Shown one piece after another: positions 32,337 to 42,164 of a DNA stretch of 64,000 nt. The position numbers and the translations under genes were made by a program. The first letter of the stretch is position 1. Every line of letters begins with the position of its first letter. The DNA comes from Locusta migratoria (taxonomy: Eukaryota > Arthropoda > Insecta > Orthoptera > Acrididae). The stretch is from positions 356,439,168 through 356,503,167 of the forward strand of contig CM048744.1 in assembly GCA_026315105.1 (NCBI GenBank), given 5' to 3'. The notes beneath the pieces are model-generated. The model worked only from the letters and a program-made list of their open reading frames with translations. It ran no database searches and was not told where the DNA came from.

Positions 32337-33398
32337 TCATATTTCAAAAGCCTCTATCCTCTTCCTGCCTGCACTGTTTATCGTCCATGTCTCACTCCCA
32401 TACAAGGCAACACTCCATACAAATGCCTTCAGAAAGGACTTCCTTAGGCTTAAATCAATATTCGATGTTAACAAATTTCTCTTTTTCAAAAACGCTTTTC
32501 TACCCATTGCCATTCTGCATTTTATATCCTCTGTTCTGCGACCATCATTTGTTATTTTACTGCCCAAGTAACAAATATCATCTACCTCCTTTATTGCTTC
32601 GTTTCCCAATCTAATTCCTTCAGCATCACCTGATTTTCTTACACTGCACTCCATTACCCTAGTTTTGCTCTTGTTAATGTTCATCTTATATGCACCTTTC
32701 AGCACACTGTCCATTCCATTCAGTTGCTCTTCCAGGTCCTTTGCTGTATCTGACAGAATTACTATGTCGTCGGCAAAACGCAATGTTTTTAATTCTTCCC
32801 CCTGCACTTTAATTCCTTCTCCAAATTTCTCCTTGCTTTCCTTTATAGCTTGCTCATTGTACAAATTGAATAACAATGGAGAAAGACTACAACCCTGTCT
32901 TACTCCCTTTCCAACCACTGCATCCCTTTCATGCCCTTCAACTCTGACAACCACTGTCTGGTTTTTGTACAAGTTGTAAATAACCTTACGCTCCCTATAT
33001 TTTACGCCTGCTTGCTTCAGAACTTGAAAGAGTTTATTCCAATCAACAATGTCAAAAGCCTTCTCCAAGTCTACAAAAGCTATAATTGTAGGTTTGCCTT
33101 TTCTTAATCTATCTTCTAGGATAAGCCGTAAAGTGAGTATTGCCTCCTGAGTTCCTACATTTCTCCTGAACCCAAACTGGTCTACCCCGAAGTCGTCTTC
33201 TACCAACTTTTCCATCCTTCTGTATATAATTCGTGTTATTATTTTGCAACCATGACTTATTAAACTGATGGTTCTGCAGTTTTCACACCTGTCTGCACCT
33301 GCTTTCTTTTGAATGGGGATTATAACATTTTTCTTAAAGTCTGAGGGTAGTTCGCCTGTCTCATACATCTTACACACCAGGTGAAACAGGTTTGTCAT
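32337..33398 (-). CDS. LINE reverse transcriptase (353-codon frame)
   Basis: RNA-directed DNA polymerase of the RTE-type LINE. Blocks in order: KKNVIIPIQKKAGADRCENC, RTISLISHGCKI, FGFRRNVGTQEAI, FVDLEKAFDIVDW (first palm acid), GVRQGCSLSPLLFNLYNEQ, LRFADDIVIL (catalytic DD), and CYLGSKITNDGRR in the thumb. The frame is open for 353 codons but starts inside the ORF because a frameshift near 33455 separates it from the endonuclease. The C-terminal tail is deleted. It is unlikely to be active. Confidence 0.88.
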   Translation of the reverse strand: MTNLFHLVCKMYETGELPSDFKKNVIIPIQKKAGADRCENCRTISLISHGCKIITRIIYRRMEKLVEDDFGVDQFGFRRNVGTQEAILTLRLILEDRLRKGKPTIIAFVDLEKAFDIVDWNKLFQVLKQAGVKYRERKVIYNLYKNQTVVVRVEGHERDAVVGKGVRQGCSLSPLLFNLYNEQAIKESKEKFGEGIKVQGEELKTLRFADDIVILSDTAKDLEEQLNGMDSVLKGAYKMNINKSKTRVMECSVRKSGDAEGIRLGNEAIKEVDDICYLGSKITNDGRRTEDIKCRMAMGRKAFLKKRNLLTSNIDLSLRKSFLKAFVWSVALYGSETWTINSAGRKRIEAFEI

Positions 33399-33546
33399 GT
33401 CTGGTTCACCCAGAGACTTCAGTAGCTCTGAAGGAATATCATCTACTCCAGGGCCTTGTTTCGACTTAGGTCTTTCAGGGCTCTGTCAAATTCTTCTCTC
33501 AGTACAGTATCTCCTATTTCATCTTCATCTACATCCTCTTCCCTTC

Positions 33547-34545
33547 CTACAAATTGTCTCGAAGTTCATTTCCTTTGTAGAGCCCCTCTATATACTCTTT
33601 CCACCTTTCAGCTTTTCCTTCTTTGGTGGGAACTGGTTTTCCATCAGTGTCCTTGATATTCATAGAGCTGTTTTTCTTATCTCCAAATGTTTCTTTTATT
33701 TTTCTGTAGGCTGTATCTATTTTTCCCCTATTTATACATTCTTCTACATCCTTGCATTTGCCTTCTAGCCACTCCTGCTTAGCCATTTTGCACTTCCTGT
33801 CAATCTCATTTCTTAGTCGTCTGTACTCCATTTTGCCTGTTTCATTTACTGCATTTTTATATTTTCTCCTTTCATCGATTAAATTTAGTATCTCCTGTGA
33901 TATCCAAGGATTTTTTGTAGGTCTTTCCTTCCTACCTATTTTGTCCTCTGCTACCTTCACTATTTCATCTCTCAATTTTACCCATTCCTCCTCTACTGTT
34001 TTATTTTCCCCCGTTTCTGTCAATTGTTGCCTAAAGCTCCCTCTGAAATTCTTAAGAACCTCAGGTTCCTTCAATTTATCCAGGTCCCATCTCCTTATTT
34101 TCCTACCTTTTTGTAGTTTCTTCAGTTTCAGCCTACAGATCATAACCAACAAGTTATGGTCAGAGTCTATATCTGCCCCTGGGTATGTCTTACACTGTAA
34201 AACTTGGTTCTGAAATCTATGTCTTACCATTATAAAATCTATCTGGTATCTCCCGGTGTCTCCTGGTCTCTTCCACGTATACAACCTTCTTTTGTGATTC
34301 TTGAACCAGGTGTTTGTTATAACTAAATTATGTTCCGTGCAAAATTCTACCAGGCGGCTTCCTCTTTCATTCCTTTTGCCCAGACCATATTCACCTACTA
34401 TCTTCCCTTCCCTTCCTTGTCCTACTACCGAATTCCAGTCTCCCATAACAATTAAGTTTTCCTCTCCCTTAATTGTCTGAATAATTTCCATTAGCTCCTC
34501 ATATATTTCTTCGATTTCCTCATCATCGGCGGAGCTAGTTGGCAT
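33547..34545 (-). CDS. LINE endonuclease plus linker (332-codon frame)
   Basis: An endonuclease/exonuclease/phosphatase fold that nicks target DNA for target-primed reverse transcription. Visible blocks: GDWNSVVG (catalytic D and N), GLGKRNERGSRLVEFC, LYTWKRPGDTGRYQIDFIM, and DIDSDHNLL (catalytic D and H) at about residues 130-140. The catalytic E (ISEVRW) is upstream behind a stop, so this frame alone lacks a complete active site. The rest (about residues 150-330) is the charged linker before the reverse transcriptase. This type is often annotated in insects as craniofacial-development-protein-2-like, which is a repeat-derived label. Confidence 0.85.
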   Translation of the reverse strand: MPTSSADDEEIEEIYEELMEIIQTIKGEENLIVMGDWNSVVGQGREGKIVGEYGLGKRNERGSRLVEFCTEHNLVITNTWFKNHKRRLYTWKRPGDTGRYQIDFIMVRHRFQNQVLQCKTYPGADIDSDHNLLVMICRLKLKKLQKGRKIRRWDLDKLKEPEVLKNFRGSFRQQLTETGENKTVEEEWVKLRDEIVKVAEDKIGRKERPTKNPWISQEILNLIDERRKYKNAVNETGKMEYRRLRNEIDRKCKMAKQEWLEGKCKDVEECINRGKIDTAYRKIKETFGDKKNSSMNIKDTDGKPVPTKEGKAERWKEYIEGLYKGNELRDNL

Positions 34546-35410
34546 ATAAACCTATACTACTGTTGTCGGTGTTGGCTTCGTATCTATCTTGACAATGATA
34601 ATGCGATCACTGTGCTGGTCATAGTAGTTTACCCTCATTCCTATTTTCTTATTCATTATCAATCCCACTCCTGTGATACCCCCAATTGATTTTGTATTTA
34701 TAATCCTGTACTCACCTGACCAGAAATCCTGTTCATCCTGCCAACGAACTTCACTAATCCCCACTATATCTAACTTCAACCTATCCATTTCCCTTTTTAA
34801 ATTTTCTAATTTTCCTACTCGATTAAGGGATTAACATTCCACGCTCCGACCCGTAGAATGCCAGTATTGTCTTTCCTGATGATCACATCCTCCTGAGTAG
34901 TCCCCGCCCGGAGATCCGAATGGGGGACTATTTTACCTCCAGAATATTTTACCCGAGAGGATGCCATCATCATATGTTCATACAGTAGAGCTGCATGTCC
35001 TCGGGAAAGGTAACGGCTGTAGTTTCCCCTTGCTTTCAGTTGTTCACAGTAGCTGTGTGGCAAAGCCACATTAGCTGATGTTACAGGCCAGCTCAGTCAA
35101 TCATCCAGACTGTTGCCCTTGTAACTACTGAAAAGGCTGCTGCCCCTCTTCAGGAACCACACGTTTGTCTGGCCTCTCCACAGATACCCCTCCGCTGTGG
35201 TTGCATCTACGGTACGTCTATCTGCATCATTGAGGCACGCAAGCCACCCCACCTCGGCAATGTCTGTGGTTCATGGGGGTGGAAGATGCGGATATTTTCA
35301 AGGAATTGCAGAAGGAAAAGAATTAAGTCCTAGATATTATGTATTTCACTGTAATATTTTAAAGGAAACGCCTTTTGCTACTGCGAATGAAGGGTTTTAT
35401 TTTTATAAGT

Positions 35411-35456
35411 CACCCATACGCGTTTCGCCTTTGTCACAAGGCATCATCAGTGGGTG
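35411..35456 (-). ncRNA. Hammerhead ribozyme motif, left arm
   Basis: Minus strand: stem I CACCCA / TGGGTG (6 bp, perfect), exact core CTGATGA (35444-35450), extra T, stem II GCCTT / AAGGC with a 6-base loop, GAAA (35423-35426), palindrome ACGCGT (35418-35423), then A at the cleavage position. This is one of the two best-formed motifs in the window. Confidence 0.78.
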
Positions 35457-36192
35457 TCCTGAAATATTAACATATTTCTGTTTACGCATAAAGGTTAGGT
35501 TTCTTACATATGTACAAAACATTTCGTTTCTGATTTAAAACTGTTCGTTGTTTGCTATAAAATGGTGTACTTACAGCACTTGCTACTCCACGTCAGTCTC
35601 TTTCCGGTAAAAAGGGTGGAAAGGTTACACTGTTTTCTGAAACACATTGCAGTTTTCTGGTTCCACTGTCACCTGCTGCCATACTGTGCCCACTGTTGTT
35701 TGTTTTGTAGTGTCGACAACCTTAGCTTATTTGAAATTCAACTGTTTCATTGAAAGTGAGTTGAAGATATCTTTGCGTGCGTGTGTGTGTGTTGTAATTT
35801 TTTTATCTCTGTTTGTGTATGTGTGTGTGTGTGGGTGGGGGGTTGTGATTATGTGTTGGGATTTGTGTCTATCATATGGTCAATCAGAGAGAACAATGAT
35901 TGATTTGTCAGGTTTATTTGGTCATTTAGTAGCAACTCTTTCTCGGCTTTTGTTTTATATATGTGATAATTTGTGGTTATATTCTTTTAGAATATACAAA
36001 CCCACCACAATAGAAAAAGACATGAAAGTAATTAGAATAAATAATGAAAAACATCTCCTAACATTGCAAGAAAATTATGACATATATAAAACAAGAGCCG
36101 AGAAAAAGTTTCTACTAAATGACCAAAAAAACCTGACCAATCAATCATTGTTCTCTCTGATTGACCATACGATAGGCACAAATCCCAACACT

Positions 36193-36232
<40 letters not shown>

Positions 36233-36553
36233 CGCAAAGATATCTTCAACTCACTTTCAATGAAACAGTTGAATTTCAAATAAGCTAAGGTTGGCGACAC
36301 TACAAAACAAACAACAGTGGGCACAGTATGGCAGCAGGTGACAGTAGAACCAGAAAACTGCAATGTGTTTCAGAAAACAGTGTAACCTTTCCACCCTTTT
36401 TACCGGAATGAGACTGACGTGGAGTAGCAAGTGCTGTAACTACACCATTTTATAGCAAACAACGAACAGTTTTAAATTAGAAACGAAATGTTTTGTACAT
36501 ATGTAAGAAACCTAACCTTTATGTGTAAACAGAAATATGTTAATATTTCAGGA

Positions 36554-36599
36554 CACCCACTGATGATGCCTTGTGACAAAGGCGAAACGCGTATGGGTG
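36554..36599 (+). ncRNA. Hammerhead ribozyme motif, right arm
   Basis: Same sequence as the left-arm motif but on the plus strand: stem I CACCCA (36554-36559) / TGGGTG (36594-36599), CTGATGA (36560-36566), extra T, stem II GCCTT / AAGGC, GAAA (36584-36587), ACGCGT, then A. Core and stems are intact. Confidence 0.78.
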
Positions 36600-36726
36600 A
36601 CTTATAAAAATAAAACCCTTCATTCGCAGTAGCAAAAGGCGTTTCCTTTAAAAACATTACAGTGAAAGACATAATATTCAGCTGCTGCTCAAATGACCAC
36701 TGCAAACAACGTATAGGTCCTAGATA

Positions 36727-37040
36727 ATCTTCATGGGGCAGGCGACGCGGGTACTGCAGGTGAGGCAGAGGGCATCGTGTTCGAGAATTTGTTGTAGGTG
36801 GGAGGGGCGGAAATCCAGGCGGGGTGGAAGCTGCATAGGATGGGACGCATGCTGGATTGGTAGATGTGAAGGATGGTGGAGGGGTCGAGTCCCCACACCC
36901 TGCCGGCCAGGAGCTTTAGAAAGCTGAGGCGTGATAGGGCTTTCTGGCTGACTGTGCAGGGGAGAGGGGTCGATCAAGGGTGAGGCCAAGGTACCTGAGG
37001 GTGGGGGTGTGATGGATAGGACGATCATGGAGGGTGTGGG
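36727..37040 (-). pseudogene. Jockey-like LINE reverse transcriptase C-terminal fragment
   Basis: Minus-strand reading KALSRLSFLKLLAGRVWGLD, then STILHIYQSSMRPI and HPAWISAPPTYNKF resembles the thumb region of Jockey-type reverse transcriptases (IYQS-VRP, Y-AP-W). Stops and frame changes are present. No catalytic motif is retained. Confidence 0.55.
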
Positions 37041-37216
37041 GCACAATAAAAGACACTGTTTACCGAAACCATTCCGCGACACTGGACGAGCTTCAATCGG
37101 CCATCTGCGAGGCGTCCGACTCCATTTCCGTCGAGACAATACAGGATATGATGGCAAATTTTATTGTTCGCTATCGCCACCTCCATATTGCGGGTGGTAT
37201 GCTTTCCGATTCTTCT
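37034..37216 (+). pseudogene. Tc1/mariner transposase C-terminal fragment
   Basis: MWGTIKDTVYRNHSATLDEL, then ETIQDMMANFIVRYRHLHIA and GG corresponds to the last ~60 residues of a Tc1/mariner-type transposase (LWG-LKD-VY, TLEEL, R---C---GG-HFEHL). It runs into a T run of about 22 bases at 37217. Confidence 0.6.
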
Positions 37217-37366
37217 TTTTTTTTTTTTTTTTTTTTTTAATTGTAAAGAAGGAGTGCGACGCACGAGTTTACGAGTTTCATTATGCCCACTGATACTGTA
37301 CGAGCTACGTCGTTTACGTCGCAATCTGTTGTCAGCCTTACGAACTTGTGAATAACATTCTCACAG

Positions 37367-38335
37367 AATGAAACTTTTCACTTTGCAGCGGAGTGTGCGC
37401 TGAAATGAACTTCCTAGCAGATTAAAATTGTGTACCGGAACCGGGGCTCGAACCTGGGACCTCTGCCTTTCGCGGACAAGCGCTCTACCGACTGAGCTAT
37501 CCCGACACGACTCACGATGCCGCCTCACAACCTTACTTCCGCCAGTACCAGTTCCGCCTCCTACTCTCCAAACGTCACAGAAGCTCTCCTGAAAAACAAG
37601 CAAGACTAGCACTCATGGAAGAAAGGATATGGTGGAGACATGGCTTAGCCATAGCCTGAGGGATGTGTCCAGAATGAAACTTTTCACTCTGCAGCGGAGG
37701 ATGCGCTGATATGAAACTTCCTGACAGATTAAAATTGTGTCCCGGAACCGGGACTCGAACCTCCGACCTTTGCCTTTCGTAGGCAAGCGCTCTACCGACT
37801 GAGCTATCCCGACACGACTCACGATGCAGCCTCACAACTTAAGTTCCGCCAGTACCTCGCCTCCTACTTTCCAAACTTCACAGAAGCTCTCCTGCGAAAC
37901 ACGCAAGACTAGCAGTCCTGGAAGAAAGGATATGGTGGATACATGGCCTAGCCACAGCCTAAGGAAAGTATTTAGTAGGCGAGGTACTGGCGGAAGTAAG
38001 GTTGTGTGGCGGCATCGGGAGTCGTGTCAAATGTTTGTATAACTTATAGAACTTAACTACGGGGTTGTCAGTCCCTAAACTTACAAACTACTTAAGAACT
38101 AGCTAACACTAAGGACGGCACAAATATGCATGCCCGAGGGGGGATTCGAACCTCCGACCGTAGTGGCCGTGCAGACCGTGACTGGAGCGCCTCAGTCCAC
38201 TCGGCCACCGCGGCCGGCCGAGTCTTGTCGGGATAGCTCAGTCGGTAGAGCGCTTGCCCGCGAAAGGCAAAGGCCCCAGGTTCGAGTCCCGGTTCTGGCA
38301 CACAATTTTAATCTGCCTGGAAGTTTCAACATTCT
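37367..38335. mobile_element. Tandem plus fold-back array of family B tRNA repeats
   Basis: Two tandem units of about 305 bases (37367-37671, 37672-37965), each with the reverse tRNA-like segment and ending near CAGCCTRAGG. An inverted unit (37970-38028, 38220-38335) follows, with the tRNA-like sequence in forward orientation (TCGGGATAGCTCAGTCGGTA, B-box GGTTCGAGTCCC) and tail CACACAATTTTAATCTGCC. A SINE interrupts the inverted unit. Confidence 0.88.
38029..38219 (-). mobile_element. tRNA-derived SINE, family A
   Basis: Minus-strand copy with B-box GGTTCGAATCCC, body GGGACTGACAACCCCGTAG and head ending in GGCCGCGGTGGCCGAGTGG. The TSD GAGTCGTGTC / GAGTCTTGTC lies at 38019-38028 and 38220-38229. 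It is inserted in the family B array. Confidence 0.9.
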
Positions 38336-39028
38336 TACAGGTTTTTTATGCAGTCGTTTATGGATCTTTGTTTCTGAGATCTTAATGAAGTCAGGCACTC
38401 CTTCGCTGGACACCTTGTACTGAATGCGTGTAGCAAAACAGTTGTAAGCCCGACGTTGATCACCGGCGCCGAAAAACTTCATTACCGTAATGGGAACGGA
38501 ATTGCAGTGGTTTCAGCCGCTCGTACGCGCGCTCGATGTAGATAGCGTTAATGAATTGGAGATGCGCAGTTAATGGGAGTGAGCGGCTAATCGATGGGCC
38601 GCTGCAGATGGGCGGGTGTGCGCTGTTAAGAGCGCCAGCCGTAGCTGCAGGATCGTGTGTGGAGCGGCCTCAGCGGCAATTAGCGACTGGCGGCGAGGCC
38701 CGGTGTCAGCGGCCGCGGCTCTTCATTAAGGATCAAGGCTGAGGCTGGCCGGCTGCCGGACACACCAGGCCGGTCTTCACAAACTCTTCTGATGGCGCAA
38801 GAGTCACTTAATGTGAAATGTCCACACACCATTTCCTGTACTGTAGTCTCAGAGATTATATTATTGTAAGTAGATTCCATCTTGTGCCAGCCCACCACAG
38901 AATTATAATGAAATAAGTTGATTTTATTGTTGTGACTTGTACCGGCAAGACATTTTAAATGTTTTTTATGACATGACTGATAAAAATGTTTTTAAGCAGA
39001 GCACATAGGTCATCGTGACTTGCAATTC
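38336..39028. other. Unassigned, with CpG-rich tract
   Basis: A CpG-rich stretch at about 38460-38760 with no domain on either strand, then ordinary AT-rich sequence. It could be a CpG island or exon remnant. Confidence 0.35.
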
Positions 39029-39070
39029 TGCACTGATGATGTCCCATCATAGGGACGAAATCGATATGTT
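39029..39070 (+). ncRNA. Hammerhead ribozyme motif
   Basis: Exact core CTGATGA (39033-39039), extra T, perfect 5-bp stem II GTCCC / GGGAC with loop ATCATA, GAAA (39057-39060), palindrome ATCGAT (39060-39065), then A. Stem I is short: GCA / TGT (two pairs plus one G-U). It lies about 75 bases before a Helitron end. The host repeat is not delimited. Confidence 0.68.
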
Positions 39071-39140
39071 TTGAAGTTAAATAAAAGAAACATCTCACAT
39101 CGCCTACCAAGCGAAAACCTTTTATTTCATTATATATATA

Positions 39141-39982
39141 TTAGCTTAAACCCGTGGCTCCGCTCGCGTGTTCGTTGATTATGACACACAAGCTATCTTT
39201 CAGTAGTGTGCAATGAGGCTGGTTTTTAAGGATGAAATGAAATACAATGCCTTCTTTAGAAACAAACATTTTAATCAACATTGGGACACAGCACTTTCGG
39301 AAGCATCTACTATATGGATGCCCAATCAAATGCGTTTTCTATCCGCAATAATTTTGACGACCTAGGCTCCGTCGGATCTGAAGGCTCTGCGGGAGAAGCA
39401 TTGCGACTCTGTAAGTGAACTGAAAAATATTCCTATCAGATTGCAGAATTCTATGCACTTACCGTTTATCAGGAAAGTAAGTAGTTTACTTCAAATCATA
39501 CGTAAAAATGCACTCGTTTCGACTAATCCAGTCAGGAAATTCAACAATAATGATTGTAATAATATCACAGATCGATAACTTGATGTAATACGCGAAACGT
39601 CAAATCGATTTTTTAAACAGCTGTATTAAAAGAAATTTCTTTTTTACTGCTTTATTTATTTATCCATTCTTATATTTCCTTATTCGTATGCTTATCGTTA
39701 CAGAGAAAGAGCTAAAGACATTGTAGCACTCATAGAACAAAGATATGGTCTGTGGCATAACGTTTCGCTCTATGAAACTTCCTTGCTATACCGTCGCATA
39801 CGTCATCGCTGGCCTTCAGTCCGAAACTTTTTATAATTTGACGACTTTCAACCACGATATTCTTCCACCGCTTTATAGCTATCGGCATGAAACTGCTATG
39901 GTATACAACGGGAGACTTCGGGCAACAATTACACACAGACCATTCGTTTGCGTTCTGTAGTTCTCGCTGCAGAGCGAAATAT

Positions 39983-40040
<58 letters not shown>

Positions 40041-40335
40041 AGAATTTTATATACACCGATAACTTTCCATTCCAATATACTCCACCCTTTTATCATGCAA
40101 CAATGCAACCAATAAAAACATTTTCAAAGATTAAATGTAATTTTCAAAGAGTAATTATTTTTCCGCATTTCGCGTTATATTCTTCAAATTACTAAATATC
40201 TATCAGATCGCCAAAAAACCGTGCCTAAAGCCTTCCCCGGGTAGAAATTAGTAACTGTACAAACTTTTAGCTCTTTTTCTCTTGTGGTTCAGACGTGATA
40301 AACATACACTGAATAGACATTCACATTTATAGATA
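39141..40335 (-). mobile_element. Non-autonomous Helitron, type 2
   Basis: On the minus strand it begins near TATATCTATAAATGTGAATG (40335) and ends in GCTAA followed by T (39141), consistent with a Helitron CTRR end. An (AC)n tract lies at 39987-40038. Segment 39720-40120 recurs at 46500-46860, and 40190-40335 recurs inverted at 41808-41960. There is no Rep/helicase coding. Confidence 0.65.
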
Positions 40336-41586
40336 TAATCTGAAAACCCGGCGTTTCCCGAGTATTTATTTATTTATTTATTTCTGCCAGTTGTCAGGTA
40401 CATATAAGGGCTGTATGTCTGTAAAATCTTTCGGTAATACAATTAGTAGTAAAGAAGTAATAGTTTAAAACTTGGTACATGATGGGGAGGTCTTCCATGA
40501 CTGTTTATGTGCTCATATCTCATGAACTACATGTCGTACTGCGATGCCGGCCGCGGTGGCCGAGGGGACTGAGGCGCTTCAGTCACTGTCTGCACGGCCT
40601 CTACGGTCGGGGGTTCGACTCGCCCCTCGGGCATGGATATTTGTGCCGTCCTTAGTTGTAGATAGTTCATAAGTAGTTTGTAAGTTTAGGGACTGATGAC
40701 CCCGTAGTTAAGTCCCTTAAGCTTAACAAACATTTGAACATTTTTTTCGTACTGCGATACAATTCAGAAGCTACACTCAAAAAAGCGTGTATACTGTCTA
40801 TAAAATTTCCTGCGGCTGCAATATGTAGTGTAGAAATTATAAATTGTAACTTCATACCGAAAGCCGTAGTTTTAGTTCATGAACAGTGGAACGTTACTGT
40901 TTATGTGCTCATATCTCATGAACTACGTGTCGTACTGTGATACGATTTAGAAGCTACACACAACTATATGCGTGTATACTGTCTGTAAAATTTCCTGCGG
41001 CTACAATTTATACTGTACAAATTATAAATTGTATCGTCATACTCCATAAACAGCGGAAAAGTAGTACGCGAGAAACTTTTTTCCTTCCATAATTTTGCTA
41101 TAGTTGTCAGCGAGAAAAAGTTTAATAAAGGTTTGAAATTATATTTAAAATTTGTGGCAAGACGATAACTACTCTCATTCTCATATAGCGTATTTATAAA
41201 GTCTCGCCGCATTATGTGGCAATTTTCTGCGATTCCTGTTGTTTATGACGTCATATCTTCTTAACCATGTGTCGTATGTGATTGTTAACCCTGTATCATT
41301 TGTTACCTCGCGATAAGGAAAGTGTGTACCAAATTTGGTTGAAATCGGTCCAGTGGTTTAAGAGAAAATGAGCAGTATTGTCGCTAAATGCAGCACTTTT
41401 TCGCGCATCTCATTGTTTATGACGTCAAATCTCATGAATTATGTATCGTACGTGATTCTTCCACTTACGGCAACCGTCCTCATGGATTGAAGCTTATGTG
41501 TACAAAATTTGAAAAAGAGTGGATCAAAACTGTAGATTTGTATGCCACACGTATAAACATACGGACACACTGATTTATATATTAGA
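40336..41586 (-). mobile_element. Non-autonomous Helitron, type 1, carrying a SINE
   Basis: The minus-strand 5' end TCTAATATATAAATCAGTG starts at 41586. The 3' hairpin CTCGGGAAACGCCGGG followed by TTTTCAG lies at 40340. The interior matches the well-delimited copy at 52260-53083 (for example GAAATCGGTCCAGTGG and TGACGTCA). It abuts the type 2 Helitron directly. Confidence 0.75.
40546..40747 (+). mobile_element. tRNA-derived SINE, family A
   Basis: Head GGCCGCGGTGGCCGAGGGGA, B-box-like GGTTCGACTCG, body TTAGGGACTGATGACCCCGT, end AACATTTGAACATTTTTT. The 11-bp TSD CGTACTGCGAT lies at 40535-40545 and 40748-40758, inside the type 1 Helitron. Confidence 0.93.
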
Positions 41587-41595
41587 AGAAAAAGA

Positions 41596-42164
<569 letters not shown>

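Larger units (their letters stand above)
32255..35326 (-). mobile_element. RTE-type LINE, nearly full-length but broken
   Basis: It carries an apurinic-like endonuclease and a reverse transcriptase in one ORF region, as RTE-clade LINEs do. From 5' to 3' on the minus strand: endonuclease start LRVGAWNVNPLIE (35069-34815), a frameshift near 34822, ISEVRWQDE, a stop near 34549, a long endonuclease frame, a one-base loss near 33455 (in the NKAPGVDD-like block), and a long reverse transcriptase frame. The last part is shortened: EAFEI is followed almost directly by IGHILRHQG, then the sequence leaves the LINE at 32255. There is no (AAC)n tail. Other copies: 221-1108 and 42165-43520. Confidence 0.9.
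35337..36716. mobile_element. 1.38-kb near-palindrome with two hammerhead motifs
   Basis: Arms of about 640 bases (35337-35990 and 36060-36716) are inverted copies with few differences. Shared blocks include AAAGGAAACGCCTTTTGCTA, AGACTGACGTGGAGTAGCAA and AATAAGCTAAGGTTG, plus (GT)n in one arm mirrored by (AC)n in the other. The loop is about 70 bases. A 10-bp direct repeat, GTCCTAGATA, flanks it (35327-35336, 36717-36726). Each arm holds a hammerhead motif near its outer end, both pointing outward. No coding. Confidence 0.88.

Noticed and set aside
33547..34545. Possible craniofacial development protein 2-like gene
   Set aside because: The endonuclease is followed by a LINE reverse transcriptase on the same strand, and related fragments occur elsewhere in the window. 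This is an RTE-type LINE.
35647..36288. 213-codon frame within the 1.38-kb palindrome
   Set aside because: It spans one arm, the loop and the other arm, including the AC repeat. The reverse strand gives the mirrored reading, so it is a product of the palindrome.
39740..39790. GTTTCG-containing sites near 39766 and 46559 as further hammerheads
   Set aside because: No CUGANGA-like core lies at the right distance on either strand, so the similarity is limited to GAAAC.
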